A stretch of DNA of 8,192 nucleotides from contig CAZGKF010000080.1 of the NCBI GenBank assembly GCA_964526475.1, positions 1-8,192 of the forward strand, read 5' to 3'. The translations under genes were made by a program, and so were the position numbers. The notes under the pieces were generated by a model, which had not been told where the DNA came from, did no database searches, and saw nothing but the letters and a program-made list of their open reading frames with translations. Below are positions 1-5,891 of the stretch, one piece after another (position 1 is the first letter of the stretch; each line of letters opens with the position of its first letter). Source of the DNA: CAYVTV01 sp964526475. GTDB taxonomy: Bacteria > Bacteroidota > Bacteroidia > Bacteroidales > GCA-2748055.

Positions 1-22
1 AATATTAGATGTAAGGTACTAA

Positions 23-42
23 CGGGATCGTCCCGTAGGGAC
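23..42. repeat. REP-like overlapping palindromes, copy 1
   Basis: Two interlocking perfect inverted repeats are visible: CGGGA-TCG-TCCCG (23-35) and GTCCC-GTA-GGGAC (30-42). The two share the TCCCG arm, so the DNA or RNA could switch between two mutually exclusive hairpins. GTCCCGTAGGGAC followed by ACAAGATATTGGTAG resembles a dispersed intergenic element I associate with Bacteroidota genomes. That recognition is from memory, and copy number in this genome cannot be checked here. Confidence 0.5.
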
Positions 43-80
43 AAGATATTGGTAGCTAAATAGTTAAGAAATAATTTAAA

Positions 81-94
81 GTCCCGTAAGGGAT
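81..94. repeat. REP-like palindrome, copy 2
   Basis: GTCCCGTAAGGGAT repeats the motif at 30-42 with one extra A in the loop; the arms are TCCC (82-85) and GGGA (90-93). The flank after it, GATATATTATTTTACC, weakly resembles the flank of copy 1. The two copies lie about 50 bp apart in the same orientation, so they may be two diverged units of one element. Confidence 0.45.
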
Positions 95-133
95 GATATA
101 TTATTTTACCGGACAACAATGTAAAAGAATATA

Positions 134-200
134 GAATGAAGAATGAAGAATGAAGAAGATAGAAGATAGAAGACAAGAATGAAGAATGAAGAATGAAGAA
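134..200. repeat. heptamer tandem repeat (GAATGAA and variants)
   Basis: The stretch resolves into 7-bp units. GAATGAA occurs three times (134-154), then GAAGATA twice and GAAGACA once (155-175). One extra A interrupts the array, then GAATGAA occurs three more times (177-197), followed by a partial GAA. It is purely purine-rich on the plus strand apart from the T and C in each unit. It ends about 25 bp before the exonuclease start codon, so copy-number change could alter the spacing of that gene's upstream region. No promoter motif could be placed with confidence. Confidence 0.8.
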
Positions 201-225
201 TATGTTAGAACCATTATAATTAATT

Positions 226-831
226 ATGCAGGAAAATCTAAATCCATACCTGAGTAACATCAGCCACGAGGAAATTGATAAATTAAAAACTTCAAGTTTT
301 AAGGGAAAGATAAATGTTGTAAGTCACATCGATGATATTCCCGTAGCTATTAATGAAATCCTGAAATATCAGGTCACTGGATTCGATACGGAGACAAAAC
401 CCAGTTTTAAGAAAGGCAGAATAAATAAAGTTGCCTTAATACAGATTGCCATTCCTGGAAAGGTTTATATTTTCCGGATTAACAAAACCGGATTAACAAA
501 AGATCTTATCAATTTGTTTGAGAATAAGAATTTAATTAAAGTGGGGGTATCACTGCAGGATGATTTAAAGAAACTCAGAGCACTCTCGGAATTTAATCCC
601 TCAGGCTTTCTTGAGTTACAGAAATACTCTAGTTCATTCCTGATTGAAAGTAATAGTCTTCAAAAACTGGCTGCTATTGTTCTTGGTATCCGTATCTCCA
701 AATCACAAAGGCTTACAAATTGGGAAGCGCCTATACTTAGTGATTCCCAGCTTATTTATGCCGCAACAGATGCCTGGGTATGCCTGGAGGTTTACAATAA
801 ACTAAATAACAATTATAGATTTAATCCTTAA
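226..831 (+). CDS. 3'-5' exonuclease, DEDDy superfamily (RNase D / WRN-exonuclease type)
   Basis: A stand-alone 201-residue DnaQ-like exonuclease domain, predicted cytosolic, that would remove nucleotides from 3' ends of RNA or DNA with two metal ions. All three Exo motifs are present. Exo I is FDTET with D54 and E56. Exo II is KVGVSLQDD with D113 the likely ligand. Exo III is YAATD with Y178 and D182, the YxxxD form that defines the DEDDy subgroup. The stretch NWEAPILSDSQLIYAATDAW closely follows the WRN/EXD2 pattern. There is no HRDC or helicase domain, so the substrate cannot be assigned. The ATG at 226 gives a normal lead-in helix; no clear ribosome binding site precedes it, as is common in Bacteroidota. 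It is followed immediately by an RHS relic, and the stop at 829-831 leaves the domain complete. Confidence 0.88.
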   Translation: MQENLNPYLSNISHEEIDKLKTSSFKGKINVVSHIDDIPVAINEILKYQVTGFDTETKPSFKKGRINKVALIQIAIPGKVYIFRINKTGLTKDLINLFENKNLIKVGVSLQDDLKKLRALSEFNPSGFLELQKYSSSFLIESNSLQKLAAIVLGIRISKSQRLTNWEAPILSDSQLIYAATDAWVCLEVYNKLNNNYRFNP

Positions 832-1181
832 AGTTGTCGCAACAACACCCTTATCTGGCAGGCCAACTCTGTGAATGCAAAATATCAGATAACAGTTTCC
901 ACCTATGGCAACAGCTTGGGGAACCGGTTCAGTTACAACAATGGGTATGTAACGGGTATTCAAACCGATACGCTTCAGCATTTGCAGTATGATTGGGATT
1001 CTGGTACGGAAATCTACTCCGGCGCAAGGATGCCATACGGGATATAACAGAGACTTTAACCTACGATAACCTAAACCGCTTAACAGAAATCTCCAATGGA
1101 GACATTACACAAAGTTTTGCTTATCAGTCCAGCGGAAACTTTTCTTCCAGTACCACAGCGGGTAGTACCAGATTCTATCCC
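832..1181 (+). pseudogene. RHS / YD-repeat protein fragment, frameshifted relic
   Basis: Translation from 832 in the exonuclease frame gives NTLIWQANSVNAKYQI, then FSYNNGYVTGIQT and LQHLQYDWDSGT. Moving one frame near 1008 it continues as GNLLRRKDAIRDI, then TYDNLNRLTEI and QSFAYQSSGN. Joined, this reads YDWDSGTGNLLRRKDA followed by YDNLNRLTEI, the classic YD repeat of RHS/teneurin-like polymorphic toxin proteins. One missing G around 1006-1009 explains the frameshift. There is no start, signal peptide, core domain or toxin tip, so only about 110 residues of a very large protein remain. Homology fades around 1160-1181, where the convergent regulator begins. Both boundaries are approximate. 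It is most likely debris of an inserted or deleted rhs gene. Confidence 0.75.
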
Positions 1182-1876
1182 AAATCGCTAATTCTATCCA
1201 GTTTTACCGGTTCAAGTATTTTAATCTTCCTGCCATCGATAGCTATAACGCCTTCCTGGGCAAACATTGATAAGGTCCGGATTGCATTGGAAGTGGTCAT
1301 ATTGGAAAGATTTGCAACATCTTCCCGGGAAAGATATATTTTAATTGTCTGTCCGTCTTCTTCAAAACCGTAAGTATCCTTCAGAAAGATCAATGATTCG
1401 GCTAAGCGCCCGCGTATATGCTTTTGGGTTAAAGTGACTGTCCTGTTATTAGAAAATCCCAGTTCAGTGGCAAACGATTTTATTATACTAAAAGAAAGGT
1501 CCGAATTCGTTCGCAAAAGTTTATACACAATATCCTTATCAATAATACAAACAACGGAATCTTCAATGGCTACAGCTGTTGCAGTATGATTTTCCTCAGC
1601 AAACAAGGCACGGTAACCGATAAATGAAACCGGTTTAGCCATGCGAACAATCTGTTCCCTTCCACCTACTCCTTCCTTAAAAACTTTTACCTTTCCCTCC
1701 GATAAACAAATAAGAGCCGTAGGTTTATCCCCTTCCTTAAAAATGATCTCCCCTTTCCTGTAAAATGAACAAGTATGTGTTTTCCTGAGTAACTCCTTCT
1801 CTTCAGGTAAAAGAACATTGAAAACCGATTTTGGGTTGTCTATGCAATTATTACAATTAATCACCCTTTCCTGCAT
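1175..1876 (-). CDS. Crp/Fnr-family transcriptional regulator
   Basis: A 233-residue cytosolic DNA-binding regulator of normal length for the family. Residues about 25-125 form the cyclic-nucleotide-binding-like beta roll, with the typical KGEIIFKEGD and LSEGKVKVF stretches. A long dimerisation helix follows, and residues about 170-225 form the winged helix-turn-helix (LSREDVANLSNMTTSNAIRTL then FAQEGVIAIDGRKIKIL). The N terminus has a CxxC (C8, C11), and further cysteines are at 36, 57 and 110. The third cysteine of the E. coli FNR pattern is absent (S17), so a classical 4Fe-4S site is not supported. The stop codon falls in the sequence where the RHS relic fades out, but the C terminus (KLDRISDLG) looks native. 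The effector and targets are unknown. A -7 element and a palindrome precede the gene. Confidence 0.87.
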   Translation of the reverse strand: MQERVINCNNCIDNPKSVFNVLLPEEKELLRKTHTCSFYRKGEIIFKEGDKPTALICLSEGKVKVFKEGVGGREQIVRMAKPVSFIGYRALFAEENHTATAVAIEDSVVCIIDKDIVYKLLRTNSDLSFSIIKSFATELGFSNNRTVTLTQKHIRGRLAESLIFLKDTYGFEEDGQTIKIYLSREDVANLSNMTTSNAIRTLSMFAQEGVIAIDGRKIKILEPVKLDRISDLG

Positions 1877-1892
1877 AAATTTATATTGTTAA

Positions 1893-1908
1893 TATGTTGA
1901 ATAACATA
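1893..1908. promoter_or_regulatory. 16-bp inverted repeat over the predicted crp/fnr start of transcription
   Basis: TATGTTGAATAACATA is a palindrome with perfect 6-bp arms (TATGTT / AACATA) and a 4-bp centre. This symmetry and length are typical of a Crp/Fnr dimer site. It lies 17 bp upstream of the start codon and immediately downstream of the predicted -7 box, so a bound protein would block initiation. Negative autoregulation by the adjacent regulator is the simplest reading, but it is inference. AT-rich DNA can produce such symmetry by chance. Confidence 0.4.
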
Positions 1909-1935
1909 CAAAGGTAGAAATTTTTATGAAACAAA
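1909..1935 (-). promoter_or_regulatory. Bacteroidota-type promoter of the crp/fnr gene
   Basis: On the minus strand TACCTTTG (1909-1916) matches the Bacteroidota sigma-ABfr -7 consensus TAnnTTTG exactly. A TTTG lies upstream at 1932-1935 as a possible -33 element, but the 15-bp spacer is shorter than usual. Predicted transcription would begin around 1900-1905, giving a leader of roughly 25-30 nt before the ATG at 1876. The 141-bp gap behind nadE together with this motif suggests the regulator has its own promoter. Confidence 0.45.
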
Positions 1936-2017
1936 TATCTTGATAATGAAAATAATAAATACGAACAGGAAATGTGAACAGCCCATATGCTTAGGTTAAC
2001 CGGAACAGGTCATTACA

Positions 2018-3670
2018 TCAATATTTAGCTGCAAGGGGTATTCTCCTTCCGGCACCGAATGCTTTAGATGAAATCCTTAAAATAGGCGGAGTCTGGTATC
2101 TTTTATATTCATTCATGTTAACCATCCGGATAACCCGGGTTATAAGATCTTCCTCATATCCCATATCAGTAAGCTCAGCAGCCGACTTCTGGTATTCAAT
2201 ATATTCATTGAGAATTTTATCAAGAATTTCATACTCGGGCAATGAGTCGCTATCTTTCTGATCCGGACGTAGCTCGGCGGAAGGAGGTTTTGAAATTATA
2301 TTTTCAGGAATAATGATTTTTTTTCTGTTAATGAAAAGTGCAAGTTTGTAAACATCAGTTTTATAAACATCGCCCAGTACCGACAATCCTCCTGCCATAT
2401 CACCGTATAAAGTACCATATCCAACGGCTGCTTCACTCTTATTGCTGGTATTCAACAAAATATGACCAAATTTATTGCTGTAAGCCATTAAAAGTGTTCC
2501 TCTTATCCTTGATTGAAGGTTCTCTTCGGTTATATCTTCCGGAAGTTCCTTAAAAAGTGGTTCAAGTGTTTTCTTTAAAACATTATAAATATTATGGATA
2601 CTGACAATATCATAGCTCACACCGATATTTTCTGCAAGTGTAACAGCATCAGATACCGAATGTTTTGTTGAATATTGTGAAGGAAGTAAAAGTACATGAA
2701 CGTTTTCCCTTCCCAGTGCTCTGGCTGCTAAAACCAATACCACAGCTGAATCAATTCCTCCTGAAAGTCCTATAACTGCTTTACTGAATCTGAGTTTGGA
2801 GAAATAGCTTTTAATTCCCGTAACAAGAGCATCATGGATCATTTTAATCCTGTCAGGCTTTTCAAAAATCTTTGCTTTTATTTTCCCGGCAAGTTCATTG
2901 GTGTCCACAATTCTCACATCACTGGAAAAATAGCAGAGTTGCTCAACGATTCTTCCCAAAGAATCTATCGCCATACTACCACCATCAAAAATAAGTTGGG
3001 TCTGCCCCCCGGTTTGATTTACATATATAACTGGTAAATTATACTTTTTGGCTTTATCGATGATTATCTGCTTCCGTATTTCAGTCTTTGTATGTGAAAA
3101 AGGGGATGCCGCAATATTTATGATAATATCCGGCTTCTGACGACAAAGCTCTTCCATAGGGCTCAGGATGTAGAGTCTTCTCCTTGAAAACTCATTTTCA
3201 AGTGGTTGTTCATCCCAAAGATCCTCGCAAATGGTCACTGCAATCCTCATTCCTCTGAATTCAAGTATCCGGAAATCACGATTTGGCTCAAAATACCTGT
3301 ATTCATCAAAGATATCATATGTTGGCAGAAGTGATTTATGGAAGACCTGTTTGATCTTACCTTCATATAGAAAGTAGGCTGAATTACGAAGCAACTTCCC
3401 CTCTTTATCGGAATTAAAAGAAGGACCGCCAATGATAACCCCAATATCTGTACAAATTCTGGCGATGCGATTAACCTCATTCCCGCATTTTTCCACAAAA
3501 TCACGCTTTTCCAACAAATCCAGAGGAGGATACCCGCAAACCGATAACTCAGAAAAAACAACCAGATCGACATTTTCCTGCTGGGCCTTTTTTATTTCCA
3601 GTACGATATTGGTCGTATTCTCAGGAAAGTTCCCTATATGATAATCCAACTGAACCAGCGCAATTTTCAT
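2018..3670 (-). CDS. nadE: glutamine-dependent NAD+ synthetase
   Basis: A two-domain cytosolic enzyme of 550 residues that converts deamido-NAD+ to NAD+ with ATP and glutamine (EC 6.3.5.1), the last step of NAD biosynthesis. The N-terminal nitrilase-type amidohydrolase domain (about 1-265) shows the Glu-Lys-Cys triad: E41 in FSELSVCGYP, K112 in FHKSLLP, and C148 in VTICEDLWD. The C-terminal synthetase domain carries the ATP-pyrophosphatase P-loop SGGIDS at 303-308, and later the conserved NTSNKSEAAVGYGT and GDVYKTDVY stretches. Length and order are those of the bacterial two-domain type. The start at 3670 begins directly with the nitrilase strand MKIALVQLD. The gene begins 12 bp after the outer-membrane barrel gene, so the two are probably co-transcribed. 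From memory, nadE beside gldB is a recurring Bacteroidota arrangement. Confidence 0.96.
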   Translation of the reverse strand: MKIALVQLDYHIGNFPENTTNIVLEIKKAQQENVDLVVFSELSVCGYPPLDLLEKRDFVEKCGNEVNRIARICTDIGVIIGGPSFNSDKEGKLLRNSAYFLYEGKIKQVFHKSLLPTYDIFDEYRYFEPNRDFRILEFRGMRIAVTICEDLWDEQPLENEFSRRRLYILSPMEELCRQKPDIIINIAASPFSHTKTEIRKQIIIDKAKKYNLPVIYVNQTGGQTQLIFDGGSMAIDSLGRIVEQLCYFSSDVRIVDTNELAGKIKAKIFEKPDRIKMIHDALVTGIKSYFSKLRFSKAVIGLSGGIDSAVVLVLAARALGRENVHVLLLPSQYSTKHSVSDAVTLAENIGVSYDIVSIHNIYNVLKKTLEPLFKELPEDITEENLQSRIRGTLLMAYSNKFGHILLNTSNKSEAAVGYGTLYGDMAGGLSVLGDVYKTDVYKLALFINRKKIIIPENIISKPPSAELRPDQKDSDSLPEYEILDKILNEYIEYQKSAAELTDMGYEEDLITRVIRMVNMNEYKRYQTPPILRISSKAFGAGRRIPLAAKY

Positions 3671-3682
3671 AAACTATCTTAT

Positions 3683-4336
3683 TTAAAACAAAATTCCTGA
3701 TTTAATAAAAAGTGAACGGGTTGTGATCTTATGTTCAGGACGTTTGGTAACATCCATAAAACCGGAAGAATACCCCAGGCCTCCAAATAATGATGTAGTT
3801 CCTCCTAGAGAATACTCCACTCCTAAGGAAAAAAAATAATTCAGATTCAGAAGATTCGTCTCTCCTGCAAAATTGACTTTGTCAGGCAGCACCCCCCCCC
3901 TACCCCGTGAGCGAATATTAATCATTGGTGTGAAACCCAGCTTTACAAAATAAGTAGAATATCCTATTTCCTGGGTTTTTAGCTTTAGTCCGAGTGGAAT
4001 CCCCAGATATTGTATTCTTTGCTTTATCATTGTACCTGAAGGAATAAGGTATTCTGAACCGGAAACTGTTATTCGTGTGGTATCAGAATAACTTAATTTT
4101 CCTCCCAGATTATCAAGGGTAATTCCTGTTGTGAAAGCATATCTCTCAGCAAAGAAAAAGTCTGTTTCCAGACCAGTATTAATACCCATCATCAAGCCTT
4201 CTCTTCTGTCCTTTTCATTATCCGATGCAAGCCAGACAAACTGCGGATCAGCAGTAACACTTATTCTTGGATTCTGCGCTTTTATTGTGAGGGAAAATAA
4301 AAAAAGACTGAAAAAAATTATAGTTTTAATGATCAT
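3683..4336 (-). CDS. small outer-membrane beta-barrel protein (PorT-like fold), function unknown
   Basis: A 217-residue protein from the start chosen here. It begins MIIKTIIFFSLFLFSLTIKAQ, a clean Sec signal peptide with likely cleavage at about residue 20-21. An upstream in-frame ATG at 4426 would bury this signal behind 30 residues and run through the likely promoter, so it is rejected. The mature part is made of alternating amphipathic strands (YAFTTGITLDNLGGKLSY, TSLFGGLGYSSG) and ends in ...SLFIKSGILF, the terminal phenylalanine typical of outer-membrane barrels. It resembles the generic 8-stranded PorT/outer-membrane beta-barrel families of Bacteroidota; no specific function can be assigned. 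Codons for R146-G147-G148-V149 lie in a run of nine G, so the reading frame depends on that tract. It sits 12 bp upstream of nadE. Confidence 0.8.
   Translation of the reverse strand: MIIKTIIFFSLFLFSLTIKAQNPRISVTADPQFVWLASDNEKDRREGLMMGINTGLETDFFFAERYAFTTGITLDNLGGKLSYSDTTRITVSGSEYLIPSGTMIKQRIQYLGIPLGLKLKTQEIGYSTYFVKLGFTPMINIRSRGRGGVLPDKVNFAGETNLLNLNYFFSLGVEYSLGGTTSLFGGLGYSSGFMDVTKRPEHKITTRSLFIKSGILF
3892..3900. repeat. homopolymer tract C9 (G9 on the coding strand)
   Basis: Nine consecutive C on the plus strand fall inside the beta-barrel gene and encode part of R-G-G-V (residues 146-149). At nine units the frame is open to the natural C terminus. Loss of one G would give a stop (TGA) about 16 codons further on, and gain of one G gives TGA after about three codons. 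Homopolymers of this length are classical sites of slipped-strand mispairing. Confidence 0.85.
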
Positions 4337-4536
4337 AAAAAATAATATTTGATTTTTTAGGTTCTTTATTCTATTGCATAAAAGCTTGCCTGCAAAAATA
4401 TGTATTTTTACCGAAGTTATAATCATTTCGCATGTTCAATAAACCGGAAAATATACTTCCTGCATCCCCCGGGAAAATATATCTATTAAAGAACACTTTA
4501 ATGCATTTACATCATCGTTCAAATAAAACCCTCATA
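4337..4536. promoter_or_regulatory. divergent intergenic region between the barrel gene and gldB
   Basis: This AT-rich 200-bp gap must hold promoters for both directions. On the minus strand TATTTTTG (4393-4400) matches the -7 consensus TAnnTTTG and would place the start of the barrel transcript about 50 nt before its ATG at 4336. No good -33 partner is seen. For gldB no convincing -7 element was found. Open reading frames that extend into the region from either gene are N-terminal overextensions. Confidence 0.35.
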
Positions 4537-5538
4537 ATGATCAGAAGACTGATTTTTTTAATGCTTATAATAACATCTTTAAGCTGCAAAAGAAATAACC
4601 CTGACGTCAATATTTCAAAAATTGTTCTCGAATTTAAAATTCACCGGTTTGAAAAAGAATTGTTTGAAACTGAACCCGGGAATATTGAAGAGGATATTTC
4701 CCGTTTAAGTTCAAAATATAAAGACTTTCTCGACGCATTCAGTTTTCATGTAATAAGCATCGGACTGCCTTCTGAGAAAGAATATCCCGGGTACCTTGCC
4801 ATGTTTCTTAACGATGAGCTTAACAGGGAAGTTTACAACGAAACAATCAAGCTTTTCCCTTCTCTCGATAAACTGGAATCAACCTTCACAAATGCATTTA
4901 AAAGATATACATTCCATTTTCCAGGGAAGGAAATACCTATTGTTGTAAGTTACATCAGCAGGTTCAATCACTCCCATTTTACTGTAGGGAACTATATCGG
5001 AATAGGACTTGATAAATACCTTGGTCCGGACCATGATTATTACAAAAATCTTCATTTGCCTTTATACCAGAGACAGAATATGTTCAGAGAAAAGATACCT
5101 TCGGACGTTCTCTTTGCCTTTGCTGCCGTTGAAATTCCATATGATGAGACAACTGATAATTTATTGACCAGGATCATTTATCAGGGAAAACTCATGTATT
5201 TTGTAGATGCACTGCTACCCGATCAACCCGACTCTCTGAAGATCGGTTTTACTGTTAACCAGATGAAATGGTGCCGCGATAATGAAAGGGGAATTTGGGA
5301 ATATCTTATTGAACATAAGCTTTTATTTTCAACAGATCAGATGATAATCCGTAAATTAACCGAACCTGCCCCTTTTACATACTACTTCACAGGGGAATCT
5401 CCTGGCAGGGCTGCAGTATGGACAGGATGGCAGATAGTGAGGGCTTATGCCCGGAGAAACCCTGAACTTAGCCTTAAAGAAGTGTTGTTTGAACCAGATT
5501 ATCAAAAGATTTTAAGAGGTTCGAGGTACAACCCATAA
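4537..5538 (+). CDS. gldB: gliding motility lipoprotein GldB
   Basis: A 333-residue lipoprotein from the chosen start. MIRRLIFLMLIITSLSCKRN is a lipoprotein signal with Cys17 as the likely lipidation site. The ATG at 4432 would add 35 hydrophilic residues ahead of the signal and is rejected. The mature protein shows the GldB pattern: an N-terminal FKIHRFEKELFE region, the central IIYQGKLMYFVDALLP stretch (about 213-228), and the C-terminal SPGRAAVWTGWQIVRAY (about 288-304). GldB is needed for gliding in Flavobacterium johnsoniae, and the family is also found in non-gliding Bacteroidota, so motility is not proven here. The family is distantly related to DUF2268-type proteins; no HExxH metal site is visible. 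No gldC follows; instead a small ORF overlaps the stop by one base. Confidence 0.9.
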   Translation: MIRRLIFLMLIITSLSCKRNNPDVNISKIVLEFKIHRFEKELFETEPGNIEEDISRLSSKYKDFLDAFSFHVISIGLPSEKEYPGYLAMFLNDELNREVYNETIKLFPSLDKLESTFTNAFKRYTFHFPGKEIPIVVSYISRFNHSHFTVGNYIGIGLDKYLGPDHDYYKNLHLPLYQRQNMFREKIPSDVLFAFAAVEIPYDETTDNLLTRIIYQGKLMYFVDALLPDQPDSLKIGFTVNQMKWCRDNERGIWEYLIEHKLLFSTDQMIIRKLTEPAPFTYYFTGESPGRAAVWTGWQIVRAYARRNPELSLKEVLFEPDYQKILRGSRYNP

Positions 5539-5717
5539 TGATCAGAGGAATACAGAAAATAGTTCATAAAAGACGGGGAGAGCCAGGGCAAATGATTGAG
5601 GAGGCCGGTTTTTCTGCATTAATCTTCGGTATCTGCGAATCTTTAGTTCATGAGCGTAAGATTGGATTTAACATACCTGAGAAGTCCATAAGATTTAATA
5701 CGCGCAGGGATCAATAG
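5538..5717 (+). CDS. 59-residue ORF of unknown function, coupled to gldB
   Basis: The ATG at 5538-5540 overlaps the gldB stop in a TAATG arrangement, which suits translational coupling, and the frame is open for 59 codons to TAG at 5715. The protein begins MIRGIQKIVHKRRGEPGQ, has a short hydrophobic stretch in the middle (FSALIFGICESLV), and ends basic (IRFNTRRDQ). It is predicted cytosolic, with no signal peptide or known motif. It is not recognisable as GldC, which is about twice as long and has a different sequence. It may be a true small protein, a degraded remnant of a longer gene, or a chance ORF; the overlap with gldB is the main support. Confidence 0.45.
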   Translation: MIRGIQKIVHKRRGEPGQMIEEAGFSALIFGICESLVHERKIGFNIPEKSIRFNTRRDQ

Positions 5718-5763
5718 TTTTATTTAATCCGGATATGTTTTACTCAAATATTACCTTATTTCT

Positions 5764-5778
5764 TTGTATTAAATACAA
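5764..5778. promoter_or_regulatory. 15-bp perfect palindrome upstream of the cytochrome operon
   Basis: TTGTATTAAATACAA has perfect 7-bp arms around a single A. It lies about 115 bp before the pentaheme cytochrome start, in an otherwise featureless AT-rich spacer (5718-5891). The TTGT...ACAA outer bases recall Crp/Fnr-type sites, but the spacing is not the canonical FNR box (TTGAT-N4-ATCAA). It could be an operator for the cytochrome genes, a weak terminator element behind gldB, or chance. No exact TAnnTTTG -7 box was found in this spacer. Confidence 0.35.
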
Positions 5779-5891
5779 TCATTATGTAACTTGAAGGAAA
5801 TATTTTGTTTTTTGATGCATGGACTCTGAAATCATGTAATTTGCGATTTTTTATTATTGTTTTTATACTGTAATATATTTTATTCTGCCAT

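Noticed and set aside
1090..1102. TCTCC-AAT-GGAGA inverted repeat as a terminator for the Crp/Fnr gene
   Set aside because: It lies within the RHS coding relic, is short, and has no U tract on the relevant strand.
993..1373. 126-residue plus-strand ORF
   Set aside because: It is a composite: the first part is the out-of-frame tail of the RHS relic and the rest reads antisense through the Crp/Fnr gene.
1175..1876. Oxygen-sensing FNR iron-sulfur protein
   Set aside because: Only a CxxC pair is present near the N terminus; the third N-terminal cysteine of the FNR pattern is missing, so the specific FNR assignment was not made.
1963..2008. Three copies of GAACAG behind nadE as a direct-repeat operator or small array
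   Set aside because: The spacing is irregular (13 and 27 bp) and the units are only six bases, so this is not distinguishable from chance.
3247..3573. 108-residue minus-strand ORF inside nadE
   Set aside because: It lies in another frame over the nitrilase domain of NAD synthetase, whose catalytic residues are all in the main frame.
5538..5717. gldC downstream of gldB
   Set aside because: The ORF is about half the usual GldC length and shows none of its recognisable sequence.
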